From Myrica gale (Eukaryota; Streptophyta; Magnoliopsida; Fagales; Myricaceae): a DNA stretch of 64,000 nt. Where the stretch lies: NCBI GenBank assembly GCA_963930655.1, contig OZ005617.1, forward strand, positions 19,580,068 through 19,644,067, given 5' to 3'. Under the pieces are notes generated by a model. The model had not been told where the DNA came from and searched no databases. It worked only from the letters and a program-made list of their open reading frames with translations. How positions within the stretch are numbered: position 1 is the first letter of the stretch; each line of letters starts with the position of its first letter. Shown here one piece after another: positions 13,001 through 24,391 of this stretch. The translations under genes were made by a program, and so were the position numbers.

Positions 13001-16000
13001 ATTCCCAAGCACATCTCGATAGGGCTGCATCTCCTGGCTCTTGGATGCTTCAAACTCATGATTAGATACTTTTATGGAGAGATTATGGACCTCTTCACGA
13101 ATCTTAGAAGTCCTTGCACTGGGAGGAACATCTGGATACAGCTGTTTTCCCTTTTGATGCCTTGATTCACTGCTCCTGTCAGATTCGTGGTGCATATAGC
13201 GACAGGATGCTCCACGATAACACCTTCCACGAAGGAAGTCAAAGCATTCAGGACGCTGACCCTTGTCCCTTCTCCTATTCTCAAGACTGAACTCACCTGC
13301 ACGCCTGGATAGGGGAGACCTGCTCCTGCTTCTGGGATTCCTAGGAGACCAGCTGAAACATGGCCAGAAGTTAAATTAAAATTAGAACAGATCCTAGGTT
13401 CCAGAACGTTATGATATAAGTAGAAAATTACAAGCTCACAAGCAAAATAAAATGCCCAAGGCACACACTCTAGACCCAAAATAGTAGGTAATCAGCCAAT
13501 TCCATTAATCAAGTTGTACGCACAATGCAATAAATACCTGCGAGATCGGCTTCGCCTCTCCCTTCTTTTTCGTGGACTCCTCCTGCTCCTCCTCCTCCTA
13601 TCAAGAGGAGATCCACTGTGGCTTCTACTTCTAGCTCTCTTATTATGCCTCCGAGTGTAGTGGGAATCATCAGTGTCAGTGTCAGTAGCATCTTCCTTCA
13701 CCAATCTCCCAAATTCATCAACTTTCAGAGGACTTAATTCATGTTGTGCCTCTTTCTCTTTGTTCTTTTTTGGGGACATAGCAATGTTAGAAACATCAGT
13801 ACGAGCACTAACCATGTCATCTTCTTCCCAGACAGCCTCATGGGGAGACGCATGGCTAATAGATGCTTGATTTACATGGTTAAAATCAAAATGTTCAACA
13901 GTTGTCCCACTCGAGATTAATGCCATACCAATATCCTTGACCTCTTTCTGTGAAAATGAGGATATTTCTGGAGCCTTGCAGGGCATGCTGGATTCACAAA
14001 GCAGTCTATCCCCCGATTCAGTCTTGTAGGAGCCCTTGGATTCTACATTTTTCCCCAGGTCACAACCAGCATCTTTATGGGAATTCATAGCACCAGCTGT
14101 AACTAATGGTGAAAGAGTTAAAGGACTACCATCTTCACGGAAAGGCTTATCATCATTCTCTGAACTGTCATCAGATGCATAGCCTTGTAGAAGTGTGAAT
14201 GGGCTGCCACCTTTGATCAGCTCACCAAAAGGCTTATCAGAACTGATGGCTTCAGCGGCTGCAGAAGTCTTGTATGAACGGCTTAAATCATTGGACAGGA
14301 GAGTACTAGATTTCTCTAAATTACTGGCAAAAGGGTGTTCTGAATCTCCAGCTGAAATCAAGACAGCACTATGAACTTCAGAGGTTGAACTTCCCAATTT
14401 TGGGTTGTCATGATGAAGCCCTGAATTGAAATTATAATAAAAAAGGGTCCAAACTTAAAGAAGATGCACAATGGAAGATCACTCCATATCAATAAAAGAA
14501 CAAGCAGGATGAGAAATACAAACTTGATATAAGATTCTTTTACAAAAAATTACATGTCTAGTAAGTATATCCAGTTATTTTTCATGCAGAAGTAGCACTA
14601 AAGTATTAAATTACGATTAGAAGTCGAGAACGATGCAAAGAGCTAAATTCAGCAGTTCAGAAAGTTTATAGTACAAGCCTCGACAAGAACTTTGCATTCG
14701 ATATAAACTGTGTATGAAGCAAAGAAAAGTCGGAAATATAGCAAGAGAAAAGAAGTACGAGTAAGATTCATGAGGTTGAAATGACCAAAGTCACAATAAA
14801 GTCATGTCTGCATATCTTTTAAGCATTAACAGTAAAATTACATAATTAAAACAATTCTCTCAAGATCCAGAAAGGCTCATACTTTGACGCATCAAGTAAG
14901 ATGAAAGCTTTGAGGCGCACCTTAAACAATGTTCCAAAACTGATTCTCACTTTGGAGAGAAAAGAAGGCAAGAAATCTATGCTTGATTTGATCACAGAGC
15001 AAAACACACAAAAAAAAAACAAATATGAATAATCTTAAAGTAAAACCTTTACCCCGTTCACCCAGTTCTGAGAATCCAGAGCAAGCCACTTTTTCAGATA
15101 AGATATCCTTTGTTGAGCTACCTTCTGCTGAACTCTGTTGCACATATAACTGCTCATTTGGATCAAGCTTCTTGGCAATCCAATCACAGTCTTTGTTAAC
15201 TCTCTCAAATGAGTGATTGACCCCGTGGTCTTTGTCTGACTGGGTGAAATCATCTTGAAACCATCCATAAAAAGATCGCAAAACAATATATATCAGCTTC
15301 ATGCTGTTCACAGATGCTCAATCACCAACTAATTAGGCTCACAATTGTAAGTTACAAGTTTAAAAATTCTCCCCTTAAACATAATCATCAGAAGCAACAA
15401 AACTAACACATTCACACCAAAACATATAATTGAAAATTGAACAGCCAGAACCAGATCAACATGGAATATCTAACCACTTAAAATCCAAGGAAATTATGTG
15501 AAAAGATTAATTTGGCTAAGGAAATCAACTAAACCACACAAAGATTAAACATCAGAATGATATGGTAACCGACGTCTTATCTTACAAGACAGCTAAAACT
15601 TCTTCCCATGTATTCTACGTGCTCTCCAAACACTCATTCCAGAATTTATTATGAGGGAATAAACGGCATCAGATGTGCTTACAATCTAATTACTGTATCC
15701 TACCAAAGGACTTATGTAGTCCACAACTAGTAAGAGCAGATCTTTAATAACACAAAATCTACGTTTCATCTTAAAAGCATGAGAAAAGGGCCAACAATTA
15801 TCAGCAACATTCACATGGGTTGTTGACAGCAACTTTAACAGTGAGTGATGAAGTCCAGAATTCCGTAGAAAATACCTGTTTAATCTTAAAAATAAATTTG
15901 TAGATCCCATCTCAACTATGTGACACATAGATGACACATTTCCATTACGAACAGCTGGCATATTATGGCAGGTGACATGAAAGTCAGTCAGGTCAAGCCT

Positions 16001-17329
16001 TCAAGTCAAGAAAGGAAGCAATCAAGCCTACACTATGCACACGCCCATGCGCAATAGATACACAAATTCTATAATGATACTGGGAAGTAGAATCATAATG
16101 TCACACTCACCTTCCATCTCCATGTCAGAATCAAAAGGTGAATTACATCCAGCTTCAACAATTAGATTATCGGATTGCATTGAAGGCTCACTTTTTAAAG
16201 GCCTCAACAATGAAAGACTTTGCCCTTCATGCATTTTATATGCCAAGATGCATTTCTTCTTCATCCACTGGAAATAGTCATGAGCAGTTTCAGCTTCACT
16301 TCCTGGCTCACCACCATATAAAAATGAGAATTCTGGATTCTTAGCTTCATCTCGGTAAGTCATGTCTTCAACACTAGGCCCATTCTTAGCAATAAGCTGG
16401 CATAAGTCTTCAATGGCCTGAACAACTTTTTCCTCTCTTGGCTTAGGTGGAGGTGGAGGAAGATCCAAGATGGCACTTCCATCTGTTGTACCATTTACTG
16501 CTGCAGAGCCCACCTCAGAGCCACTTCCACCTCCCTGACTTAGATTGCTAGCATTGACAGAGGCATTATGTCTAACCTGAGTGGGTGTAGAAGATGAAGT
16601 CGAGGAAGAGGTGAACAGTGGTGGACAAGGCGGAACAGGTGGTGGAGAAGATGGTGGTGGTGGGGGAACCATGGAAGGCGTTTGAGACTTTCCAGAAATT
16701 ATGGCATTTTCTATTTGAGCCGGACTGGAGAAACTATAAGTGGGAGGTGGTGGTGGGGGAGGTGTGATATGCTGAAGGCCCTGCACAGCACCAGGGTGCT
16801 GTAGTCGTGGCTGAACTGGAACCCTATACAATGTTTGTCCTTGTGGCAGAGGAGGTGGGGCCAGTAACATTTCTGAGCAAGGAGGACCAAGTGGAGGAGG
16901 AGGTACTGGTGGTGGAATGTGATGTACATTCTGCATCCCTAAATGTGAAGGATGCCGCAAATTTTGTTGAGCATTTGGGTATGGAAGAGGCAACGGGACA
17001 TTTCCATGAACCTGTAAATAAGATTGACCTGTATTCAGCATCCCACAGGATGGGACTTGAATGTTTGGACCTTGGTGATTTATCGGGTGTGGGGCAGTAG
17101 GACCATGTTGATGATATACATGAGGGCCTGGATGACCAACATGAGGTCGGACAGAAGAAGGAGCATTTTTATTCAAAGGAGATGCCGCAGCTGAGTGCCC
17201 TGGTTGGAAATGAGGGGGAGGGGGAGGGGGAGGGGGAGGGGGAGTGATTGGTCGCTGCGGATAGGCAGGTGGCATGGGTGTATTAGGACCCTGCCCAAAC
17301 TGATGACCATAATTCCCTCGTCCATACAT
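10055..17329 (-). CDS. SURP and CCCH zinc-finger protein, RNA-processing type, 1,604 aa
   Basis: Six coding exons (17329-16111, 15253-15053, 14420-13538, 13352-12703, 12624-10793, 10084-10055) join in frame with GT-AG borders. Residues 1-300 are very rich in Pro/Gly/Gln with several polyproline runs. Residues about 300-360 match a SURP (SWAP) module, with VVQAIEDLC followed by FSFLYGG and DYFQWMKKK. An Arg/Ser-rich tract precedes one CCCH finger (C-x7-C-x5-C-x3-H, about residues 805-825). The C terminus (about 1520-1604, KLFKIAVADFVKEVLKPSW to GYVDKYVKV) matches a block conserved in plant CCCH proteins related to Arabidopsis C3H38. SURP and RS regions point to pre-mRNA splicing in the nucleus; that role is inferred. 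The last exon has only 30 coding bases behind a roughly 700-bp intron. The start is the MYGRGN methionine, the first good ATG after a 5'UTR intron. Confidence 0.85.
17217..17242. repeat. GGGGGA repeat encoding polyproline
   Basis: Four near-perfect GGGGGA units lie inside the first coding exon of the SURP/CCCH gene and encode a run of prolines on the minus strand. Array length changes in multiples of six would keep frame, so it is a likely length polymorphism. Confidence 0.75.
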
Positions 17330-18250
17330 CTCATATAGCACAACGCACCAATCAATCCAACAAACACTTTGATCACTGAGATTTTCTGGGACAAAGCCCA
17401 GATTTCCACAGGTCAGATCCTCAACACAAAATTTTGAACAATATCCTGTCAAACAACATAAGGTTAATATAATCATCTTGAGAACCAACCAGAAACGACA
17501 GCATTTTCCACTACCATTTAATACAGGCAAAACCCCCTTTGAAACTATGCACCAATTTATGAAGAAAATATAGCTTTTGAAAATCCAGGAATGAAATTTA
17601 GCATTGTTTTCTTACACTCTGGGCTCCTAAAGTAATTCCTTACCTCTTATGCATCAAGAAACAAACTCAGCAAACCACTTATTCCTGTAGAATATCCTTC
17701 AACAAAGAAACTCAATTCAAACACAAACCCCCTTTCTGAAGTCGAAATTATCCAAAACAGAGCCTTAATTTACTTGAAATGTATCATCCCCTTCATAACC
17801 AACCTCTAACCCACTGTCAAAATAGGAAAAGAAGGATAATATATGTGTATATATATATATTTGAAAAAAAAAACAGCCCTAAAAGGATCTAGTGTGTTGA
17901 TCCAAATACAGTTGAAGTATCAATTGGCGATAAGCAGAGTAACGCATTATCCAAATTTCAACGGACCACTTTCCCTCGTCTTCTTAAATCGCCCCAGCAA
18001 CGAAACAAACTGATCTCACGCTAAGCCAACACTTACCTTACAAACAAAAAAATAATTCACGAATATAGGCAACAACCAGTTTGCGCGAATTTACCGGATA
18101 ACAAGTGCCAGATAAATTTGGAAACAAAGTTGCTTCGTGCAGCTTCGAGGAACAAAAACAAAACCCTAGACTCCGACCATTGAAATTTCTGGGTTTTTTT
18201 TTCTCAGTGGTAGAAGGGAATGTGTGACCTTATGAGCTATATAAACCCTA
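17330..18250 (-). promoter_or_regulatory. 5'UTR and leader intron of the SURP/CCCH gene
   Basis: On the minus strand a donor (TTATCCG/GTAAATT, near 18094) and an acceptor (TTGTTTGACAG, near 17442) define a roughly 650-bp intron in the leader. The leader exon would lie at about 18095-18240. A TATA-like stretch (TATAGCTCATAAGG region) lies close to 18235. Leader introns are common in broadly expressed plant genes. Confidence 0.5.
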
Positions 18251-18379
18251 CATTCTAAAACACAAAGCCATCTCAGCTATCTGTGTACGCTGTATTTTGA
18301 TTATGAAGTTCTAACTCAGCGTAAGAGCTTAGGAAAAAAAACGTAAGAATAAAGGAAAACCTCAACATAATTAATATTA

Positions 18380-18659
18380 GGGAAATTAAAAATTTAGAGT
18401 ACCTTTGATGGTCACTGAACTTTTTTTTTTTACTTTTTGATCACTGAACCTTCGATAATTTTTAACGAAATATAAAGCGGTCGACCGCTACATGAAGAGG
18501 TTTACCGCTTCATATTCCGTTAAAAATTAACGAAGATTTGACAGATGGAGTGAAAAGTCACGACTACGTATATTCGGTGACCAAAAAGTAAAAAAAAAAA
18601 AATTTAGTGACCATTTTATCAACAATACTAAAATTCAGTGACTAAATTGCAAAAATCCC
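18380..18659. mobile_element. Foldback MITE, Mutator-like (perfect 9-bp TSD)
   Basis: A 280-bp element starts GGGAAATT and ends AAAATCCC. It is flanked by perfect TTAATATTA nonamers at 18371-18379 and 18660-18668. The arms carry repeated TCACTGAA(C/T)TTTT and TACTTTTTG(A/G)TCAC motifs in inverse orientation, with a shorter palindrome in the centre (TTTTTAACG to CGTTAAAAA). There is no coding capacity. It lies just beyond the SURP/CCCH leader and may affect that promoter. Confidence 0.9.
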
Positions 18660-20500
18660 TTAATATTAAAATAAATAGGAACGTAAATTTATAAAAGTTG
18701 TCCTTAATTCTTTTAACTTTTTCGCCGTAAGAGTTTCTGATTTCCAATTTTTTGGAAGGAAAAACAAAATAAAACGTCCGGTTAATTGGAGGTCGCATAA
18801 TATAGGGAAAAATATGAAAGTAATTGGTAGGGCCTTGCCTGGCGTGACGGCTAAGGACTTAGTTGAAATCTACGTGGCAATGTTATTCATGAGTTGAAAT
18901 CTAATACATGCAATTTGGTATTTTATTTTGAGTGCTTTAAAATTGAGCAAACTTCGTTTCAACCAGATTCACGCGAAACCTGAAAATGTATTGTATCATA
19001 AACAATAAAAATGTTATTGGCGTTCTGTACTGGATTCGTGGTGTTTTCTCTGCTGGTAAGCTTAAGTCCTAATAGCGTCGTCTACTATGTCCGGCCACCG
19101 CTCCCAATGCCTAGCATGGAGCATATAGTGGCTTCTATCGATCCTTTATAGGATCCCGCCGACTTTTTACGCCTGATCAGTATATTTCGGTTCCGTTTTG
19201 GAACTTGACCTTAAAAATAATAATAATAAACAATAAAAATACCGAACAAACAATGAAATTTTGCACATGAAAGCTAATGTAACCAACAAAGGAGCTTAAA
19301 ATGTTAAGAAATGTGACGACAAATAAAAATATAAATCTTTAAGGAATTATTGGGTGTTCTTTTTTTTTTGGTAATAGGGTGGGGAAAAGCAGTCAAGTTG
19401 CGTACACTGAGATTCAAACCTGGGATTGAGCTCTCTTAGAAGGAAGAAGGTGTTCAACTTGAGATAATTTTATTTTGACAAATTTTCTATATACCACACT
19501 TCTTATTAAAAAAAATTAAGAAAATTTAAAACGCATAATCTCTCATTTACTTGTAATATCACCTAAGGATATAGATAAATCTCGTATATTTTAAGTTGTC
19601 CATCAAAATATAAGTTTAGAGATGCAAATATGGAGCAAGAACATAGACAGCATTATCATTTGCCAATTAAGTTAAAAATATAGAATCAGTATTTTTTTTT
19701 CGTAATTCTGACCATAATAGATGATAAATATTAGTTTATTTTGATAGTTTGAAAATTAAATGTGAAAAATTCTATAGTTAAAGTCTCTAATTGACATTTG
19801 ATTGAAAATTAGGGGCTAAAAGTGAATATTTTTCTAATATTTAATATTAATTAAGAATATCTACTTTTATCCCTTAAAATATCATTCAAATGTGATTTAT
19901 CAATTTAAACTACTAATTTCATCACATATAATCTTTAAAGTACTCAAATGCATAAATATTCACCCTTTAGATACTACTGTTGAAATGTACAGAAAATAAA
20001 CTATATGGTATACAATATTCACAGTTGTATTCTATAGAACAAACACAGATGCATTTTAATGATCTGAAAGTTAAGAGGGTGTTCGGTTAGGAGTGTTGTG
20101 AGGATTTTTTGTGTTTTGAGAATTTTTAGGTTATGTTAACTTTATTGGTATGCGTGTTGTAGTTATTTTTATGTGAGGTTAAAAATGATGTTTGGTTGTA
20201 GGATTTTTGTATTGTTAGAATTCAAAAAATCCTGAGAATTTTTTGTTAAACGAACAGCTAAGTATGATCAAATTCATAGTTTAAACTCATAAATGACATT
20301 TACATAAGGGGCATAAGTGGTATTTTCTAATTAATACTTAATAATTTAATCTATTTCTAAATTCTAATTGCAATTAAAGAATTAGAGAGGACATTGGTAA
20401 GTGACTCTTGGGCCTTACCCGACCTCATCTAGTACGAAGTAACAAATTTGGAAAGCAAAATTTCAACGGGGGTCACACCCTTGACCCGTCCAGTCAGTTT
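18660..20500. other. Intergenic region with possible retroposon and MITE
   Basis: No gene is visible. A segment at about 19010-19230 has higher GC than its surroundings and ends in (AAT)n, which suggests a short retroposed sequence of unknown class. A probable hAT-type MITE occupies about 20076-20258, with GAGGGTGTTCGG at the left and CGAACAGC at the right. The rest is plain AT-rich DNA. Confidence 0.45.
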
Positions 20501-21387
20501 TCGATGAGTATAAATATTACTGCCTTCCTTGCTGTTCCCAGCACTCGCTGCTTTAGATCTGATCCAAACCCAACAGCAAACTCAAGTAAGGGAACCTTGC
20601 TCTTCACCCCTTTCTCTGCGCACCATTTCCATTTTCCTGACTGTTTCGCGAGAAAATGCAAATACTAGAAAAAGAAGAAAATAAAGTGTCATTGCTTCCT
20701 TTTTCTTTTTATTAGCCGAACAAAGTTATACGGTGTAAATATTATCTCTAACTGGTGTGTCCATGCATAGTTTGGTCTTTTATGAAAACAATCTCAAGCG
20801 ATGCCTTTGCCATTGAAAGCGGAGGTTTACTCTGGGACTTGATTTTGATTTTGTAAAGCTCCGATTCTTTGACAGTGACATTATATGTTGTTGTGTTTTG
20901 TGCGATCTCTTATTAATTTGGGTTTTCGCTTTAGTAGATAGTGAAATAGTGGTCTCTATAGACTGCTTCTGCTGGAAGTTTCATTGCCTCAAATTTTGTT
21001 GTGATTTGTGTAACAAGATATGGAGCGAAGACCTGCAAAAAGAGTTTTGAGCTAATTCGAGTGGTAGACTAGTTTGCTTTGCCTAATTGGAAATAAACCT
21101 GACCCGTAATTGCCGATGAGTTCACTTGGCTTAAACTACTAACATTAGATCTGACCTTTGCAATACTGCATTTTGGTGTTTTTGCACTCTGATTGTAAGT
21201 TAAATGAACAACATTCGAACGGCATTGCCAGAATAGTCTCTGAGGTTGTCATGGCCAAGTTCATGCGAGATGGGATGTTTATGTTTCTCTTTCATAATCC
21301 ATACATGCTGGGTTCTTGTCAGTTCCATCAACTATACTGACGCCACACGCATTTTCTTTTCCTATATAAAAGTTGAAATCAGAGGTC

Positions 21388-22746
21388 ATGGGACGTGGAG
21401 TCAGCTCTGGTGGGGGACAAAGCTCTTTGGGCTACTTGTTTGGAAGTGCAGAGTCTCCAAAACCCTCGACAAACAGTACTGAAGCTCCTAATCATGGACA
21501 AGTTACTAACAACGCACCTCCTCAGAAGTCTACTACTGCTGAACCAGCTGTAGATGCCAGTAAGCAGATTCCAGCCGGCACTCATGGTAACACTCAGAAC
21601 AACTATCTTCGAGCTGATGGTCAGAATTCTGGCAATTTCATTACGGTATGATCTTATCCAGAGTTGAAAGATGTTTGACATCAGATGTTTACAGTGAAAG
21701 ATGTGATATTACTTTTTGGGGAGATATACTGCATAAGATTTTCTGATTGGGGACTGCTCCCTTTGATTTGTTAAATTTTGCCTATCGTTCATTTGAGACT
21801 GAATGGAACTTTGATCAAAGAAAATTGGATAGTGCACGTGCAGAGTCATGCTACTATTAGGAAGAAAATATAACCAAAATAGGGTTTGAAAGATGAGTGA
21901 TCATTGAGAAATTTATTTGTTTTGAACTTAGAATACTCGATCTTCCTGTCTGTCTGTCTGTCAAGTTTCTGATTGTATATGAAATTGTTTGAAAATTATT
22001 GGTCTATTAATCAATCAAGTATATGTCCCAGGATTAAGCTAATAGAGAACAAATGCTGGCAAGAAATTGTTTAACATTCTTTTCATTTTCTAAGTTACAC
22101 ATGTTTAATAGTTTTTGAACCAAGACCTCATCCTCCAGCCCATGCTTAGAGGAAGAGAATCGGAGAATTTGAGTTACTGTCATTGACACACCAATTCTTC
22201 ATCCTATTTACAGGAAAGGAAATGTCATTTGAGCTAAAGCTCATTTGTAACACCATCTTCAACATAGGGTGTACTTCTATTGAGGAAAACCTATGAAGCA
22301 ACCCTCTTTTCATTTCTTTGATCTAGATAGAGCATGGATGTAAAGCTTTTTTACGATCTCAACCATGCACACAGTAGAGACGCAAAACCTATGAATAAGC
22401 ATGTTTATTCCCTTCTATCTCTCAAACAAACAATGTCAAATGTGCAATTAACTTGCACATTCTTAAAACACTGGTTTGGTGGGTGGTTCCTCCGCGTCGA
22501 AAGAAGTAAAATTTCGAGGGGGTGGCTTGAGCCTTGCCCTGTATAGTCTTTTCGTCTTGTTTTCACGGTTGTGCAGCCATCCTTGTTGTATTTTTATTTT
22601 GCTGTACATTTTTTCATGGACAAATAGATGCTTGACAATTTCTAGATTTTGTTTTCTCTAAATAGGATCGGCCTTCAACAAAAGTCCATTCAGCTCCTGG
22701 CGGTGGATCTTCCCTGGATTACTTGTTTGGAGGTGGAGGCAAATAA
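21388..22746 (+). CDS. SP1L: SPIRAL1-like microtubule-associated protein, 112 aa
   Basis: Two coding exons, 21388-21645 and 22666-22746, join in phase 0 (ATTACG/GTATGA to AATAG/GATCGG) to give 112 aa, normal for the family. The N terminus (MGRGVSSGGGQSSLGYLFG) and the C terminus (APGGGSSLDYLFGGGGK) carry the two conserved repeats that define SPIRAL1/SP1L proteins, separated by a variable Pro/Thr/Asn-rich linker. SPIRAL1 proteins bind cortical microtubules and control directional cell expansion in plants. A non-coding first exon likely lies near 20500-20585, with the donor CTCAA/GTAAGG and the acceptor just before the ATG near 21381. The membership call is strong; which paralogue it is cannot be told. 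Confidence 0.95.
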
Positions 22747-24391
22747 GGCATGTTGCCTTCGATGTTGGAAGCATTGCGTGCCGCAGTTCAAGAGCTTCTT
22801 GTAATTTGGAGGAACAATATCTCAATCTCTCAGGCAATGCAAGCTCATAACTTGTGTGATGCAGTGTTTAGTATCTTGGTTGGGTGTTTTTTTGGGATAA
22901 CGGTCTTGGAATACTCCTGATGCTCAAATTGCTGAAATCATCCTTACCCAACTCCATGGTAGCTCTGTCTGAAGTAAACAAAGTACTTTTAACTTTGATT
23001 CTATTGGTTTCAGTGCTCCATTTCCTTTACTTTTTTATTCTATTGGTTTCGGCGCTCCATGTTACTGCACCTTGGATGTGGCCCTTCGGCATAGGGCTGC
23101 ACAATGGAAATTTGGTCCGGATTTTGGATCGGAATCCGGTCGGACTGAATTTCTGGTTGTCCTTATTTAAAAGGACCGGACCTGACCACTTTCCGGTCAG
23201 GTCCAGTCTAGACCATATAAATGATCCAAATCGGTTTCATTTATTTTAAATTTTTTTCCGGTTTACTGTCCGATTTTATTCTGCCCTTCTTCTGCAAATA
23301 GTGCAGTAACATGAGGGTTGCTCTCGCCTGCCCAAACAAGTTGGGCAGAGTAGCATTTACCTACTTATTTGCTCATGGTCGAACGCCGTAATTCGATGAA
23401 AGGAAAACCCATTAGCCATTAAAGCGCTTTCCAAATCAAGTAGCTTTATTTAAAACAGTAAGCTTTGGTTTTATTTAAAACAGTAAACTTCGGTTAACCT
23501 ATTTAACGTATGACGCGAGCATGAATCTTATGTTATGGATTAAGAAACGTTCTTCGCACCATCCTTATTTGATGGCTTTACTATGGCGTCTGCTCGACTT
23601 CCAAGTGACGACAACTCGCTCATAAACATTTTCCCTGTGCGAGAACGGGCAGGGGATATCATACTACAATCGGGCGTATGATTTATCCTGGTTTTTTCTT
23701 TTTCTTTTAGAAGGCTTAAAATGTTAAGTTGCTCTTACTACAACTTGGATAACAGATTATATTTCGGCCCCAATTCAAATTTATTTTCTGTCAATCTCTA
23801 CTCTGTTACTTCCATCTCCTATTGAAGATAGTAGACCCATATAAACCATTGGTTACGGAAATAAAATTAAATCAGGAGTAAACAAAAATGTCCTCCAGAA
23901 ACATTCCATCAGAACAGTTTCGCAGGAGATGGAAGAAAATATTTGGAGGAACTGATGGGTGTTTTTGACATCTCATGGAAAAGAAGATTTCTTTTCTGTC
24001 AATCTCTACTCTGTGTGCATTACTGCAAACCCATCGACTCTTCCTACAAGAAAGATCCCTATAACAGTGTAACCAACTCATAAGCAACGTTTTTCTTCCA
24101 TTTGTCCTTTTTCCTCCTTTTGGGTCAAAAGGTATCTTAAAGCAGGAATTGATTAATGGTTGATTAGTTTCAGACAATATCTTCTACATGCTACAGGTTA
24201 TCATACTCTTAGAATAGAAAAAACATTTAAAATGGAGGGTTAGTAGGTGCAAGATCAAATAAGCTAGCAAATTCTGTATATCACCTGTCATATCCATCTA
24301 TTATCACCTTGCAATGACGAATGTACAAATGACTGGAGGATTTGTATTCTAGGCTATGTTCAGAAGTCAACCTTGTCTGAGGTTCCAACTT
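22747..24391. other. Convergent 3' ends and spacer
   Basis: This lies between the SPIRAL1-like gene (plus) and the kelch gene (minus), so both 3'UTRs fall here. A repeat-like segment at about 23090-23293 contains GGGCTGCACAATGG and several CCGGTC/GGACCGG inverted motifs, as in some nested plant MITEs. No coding gene is supported. Confidence 0.5.
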
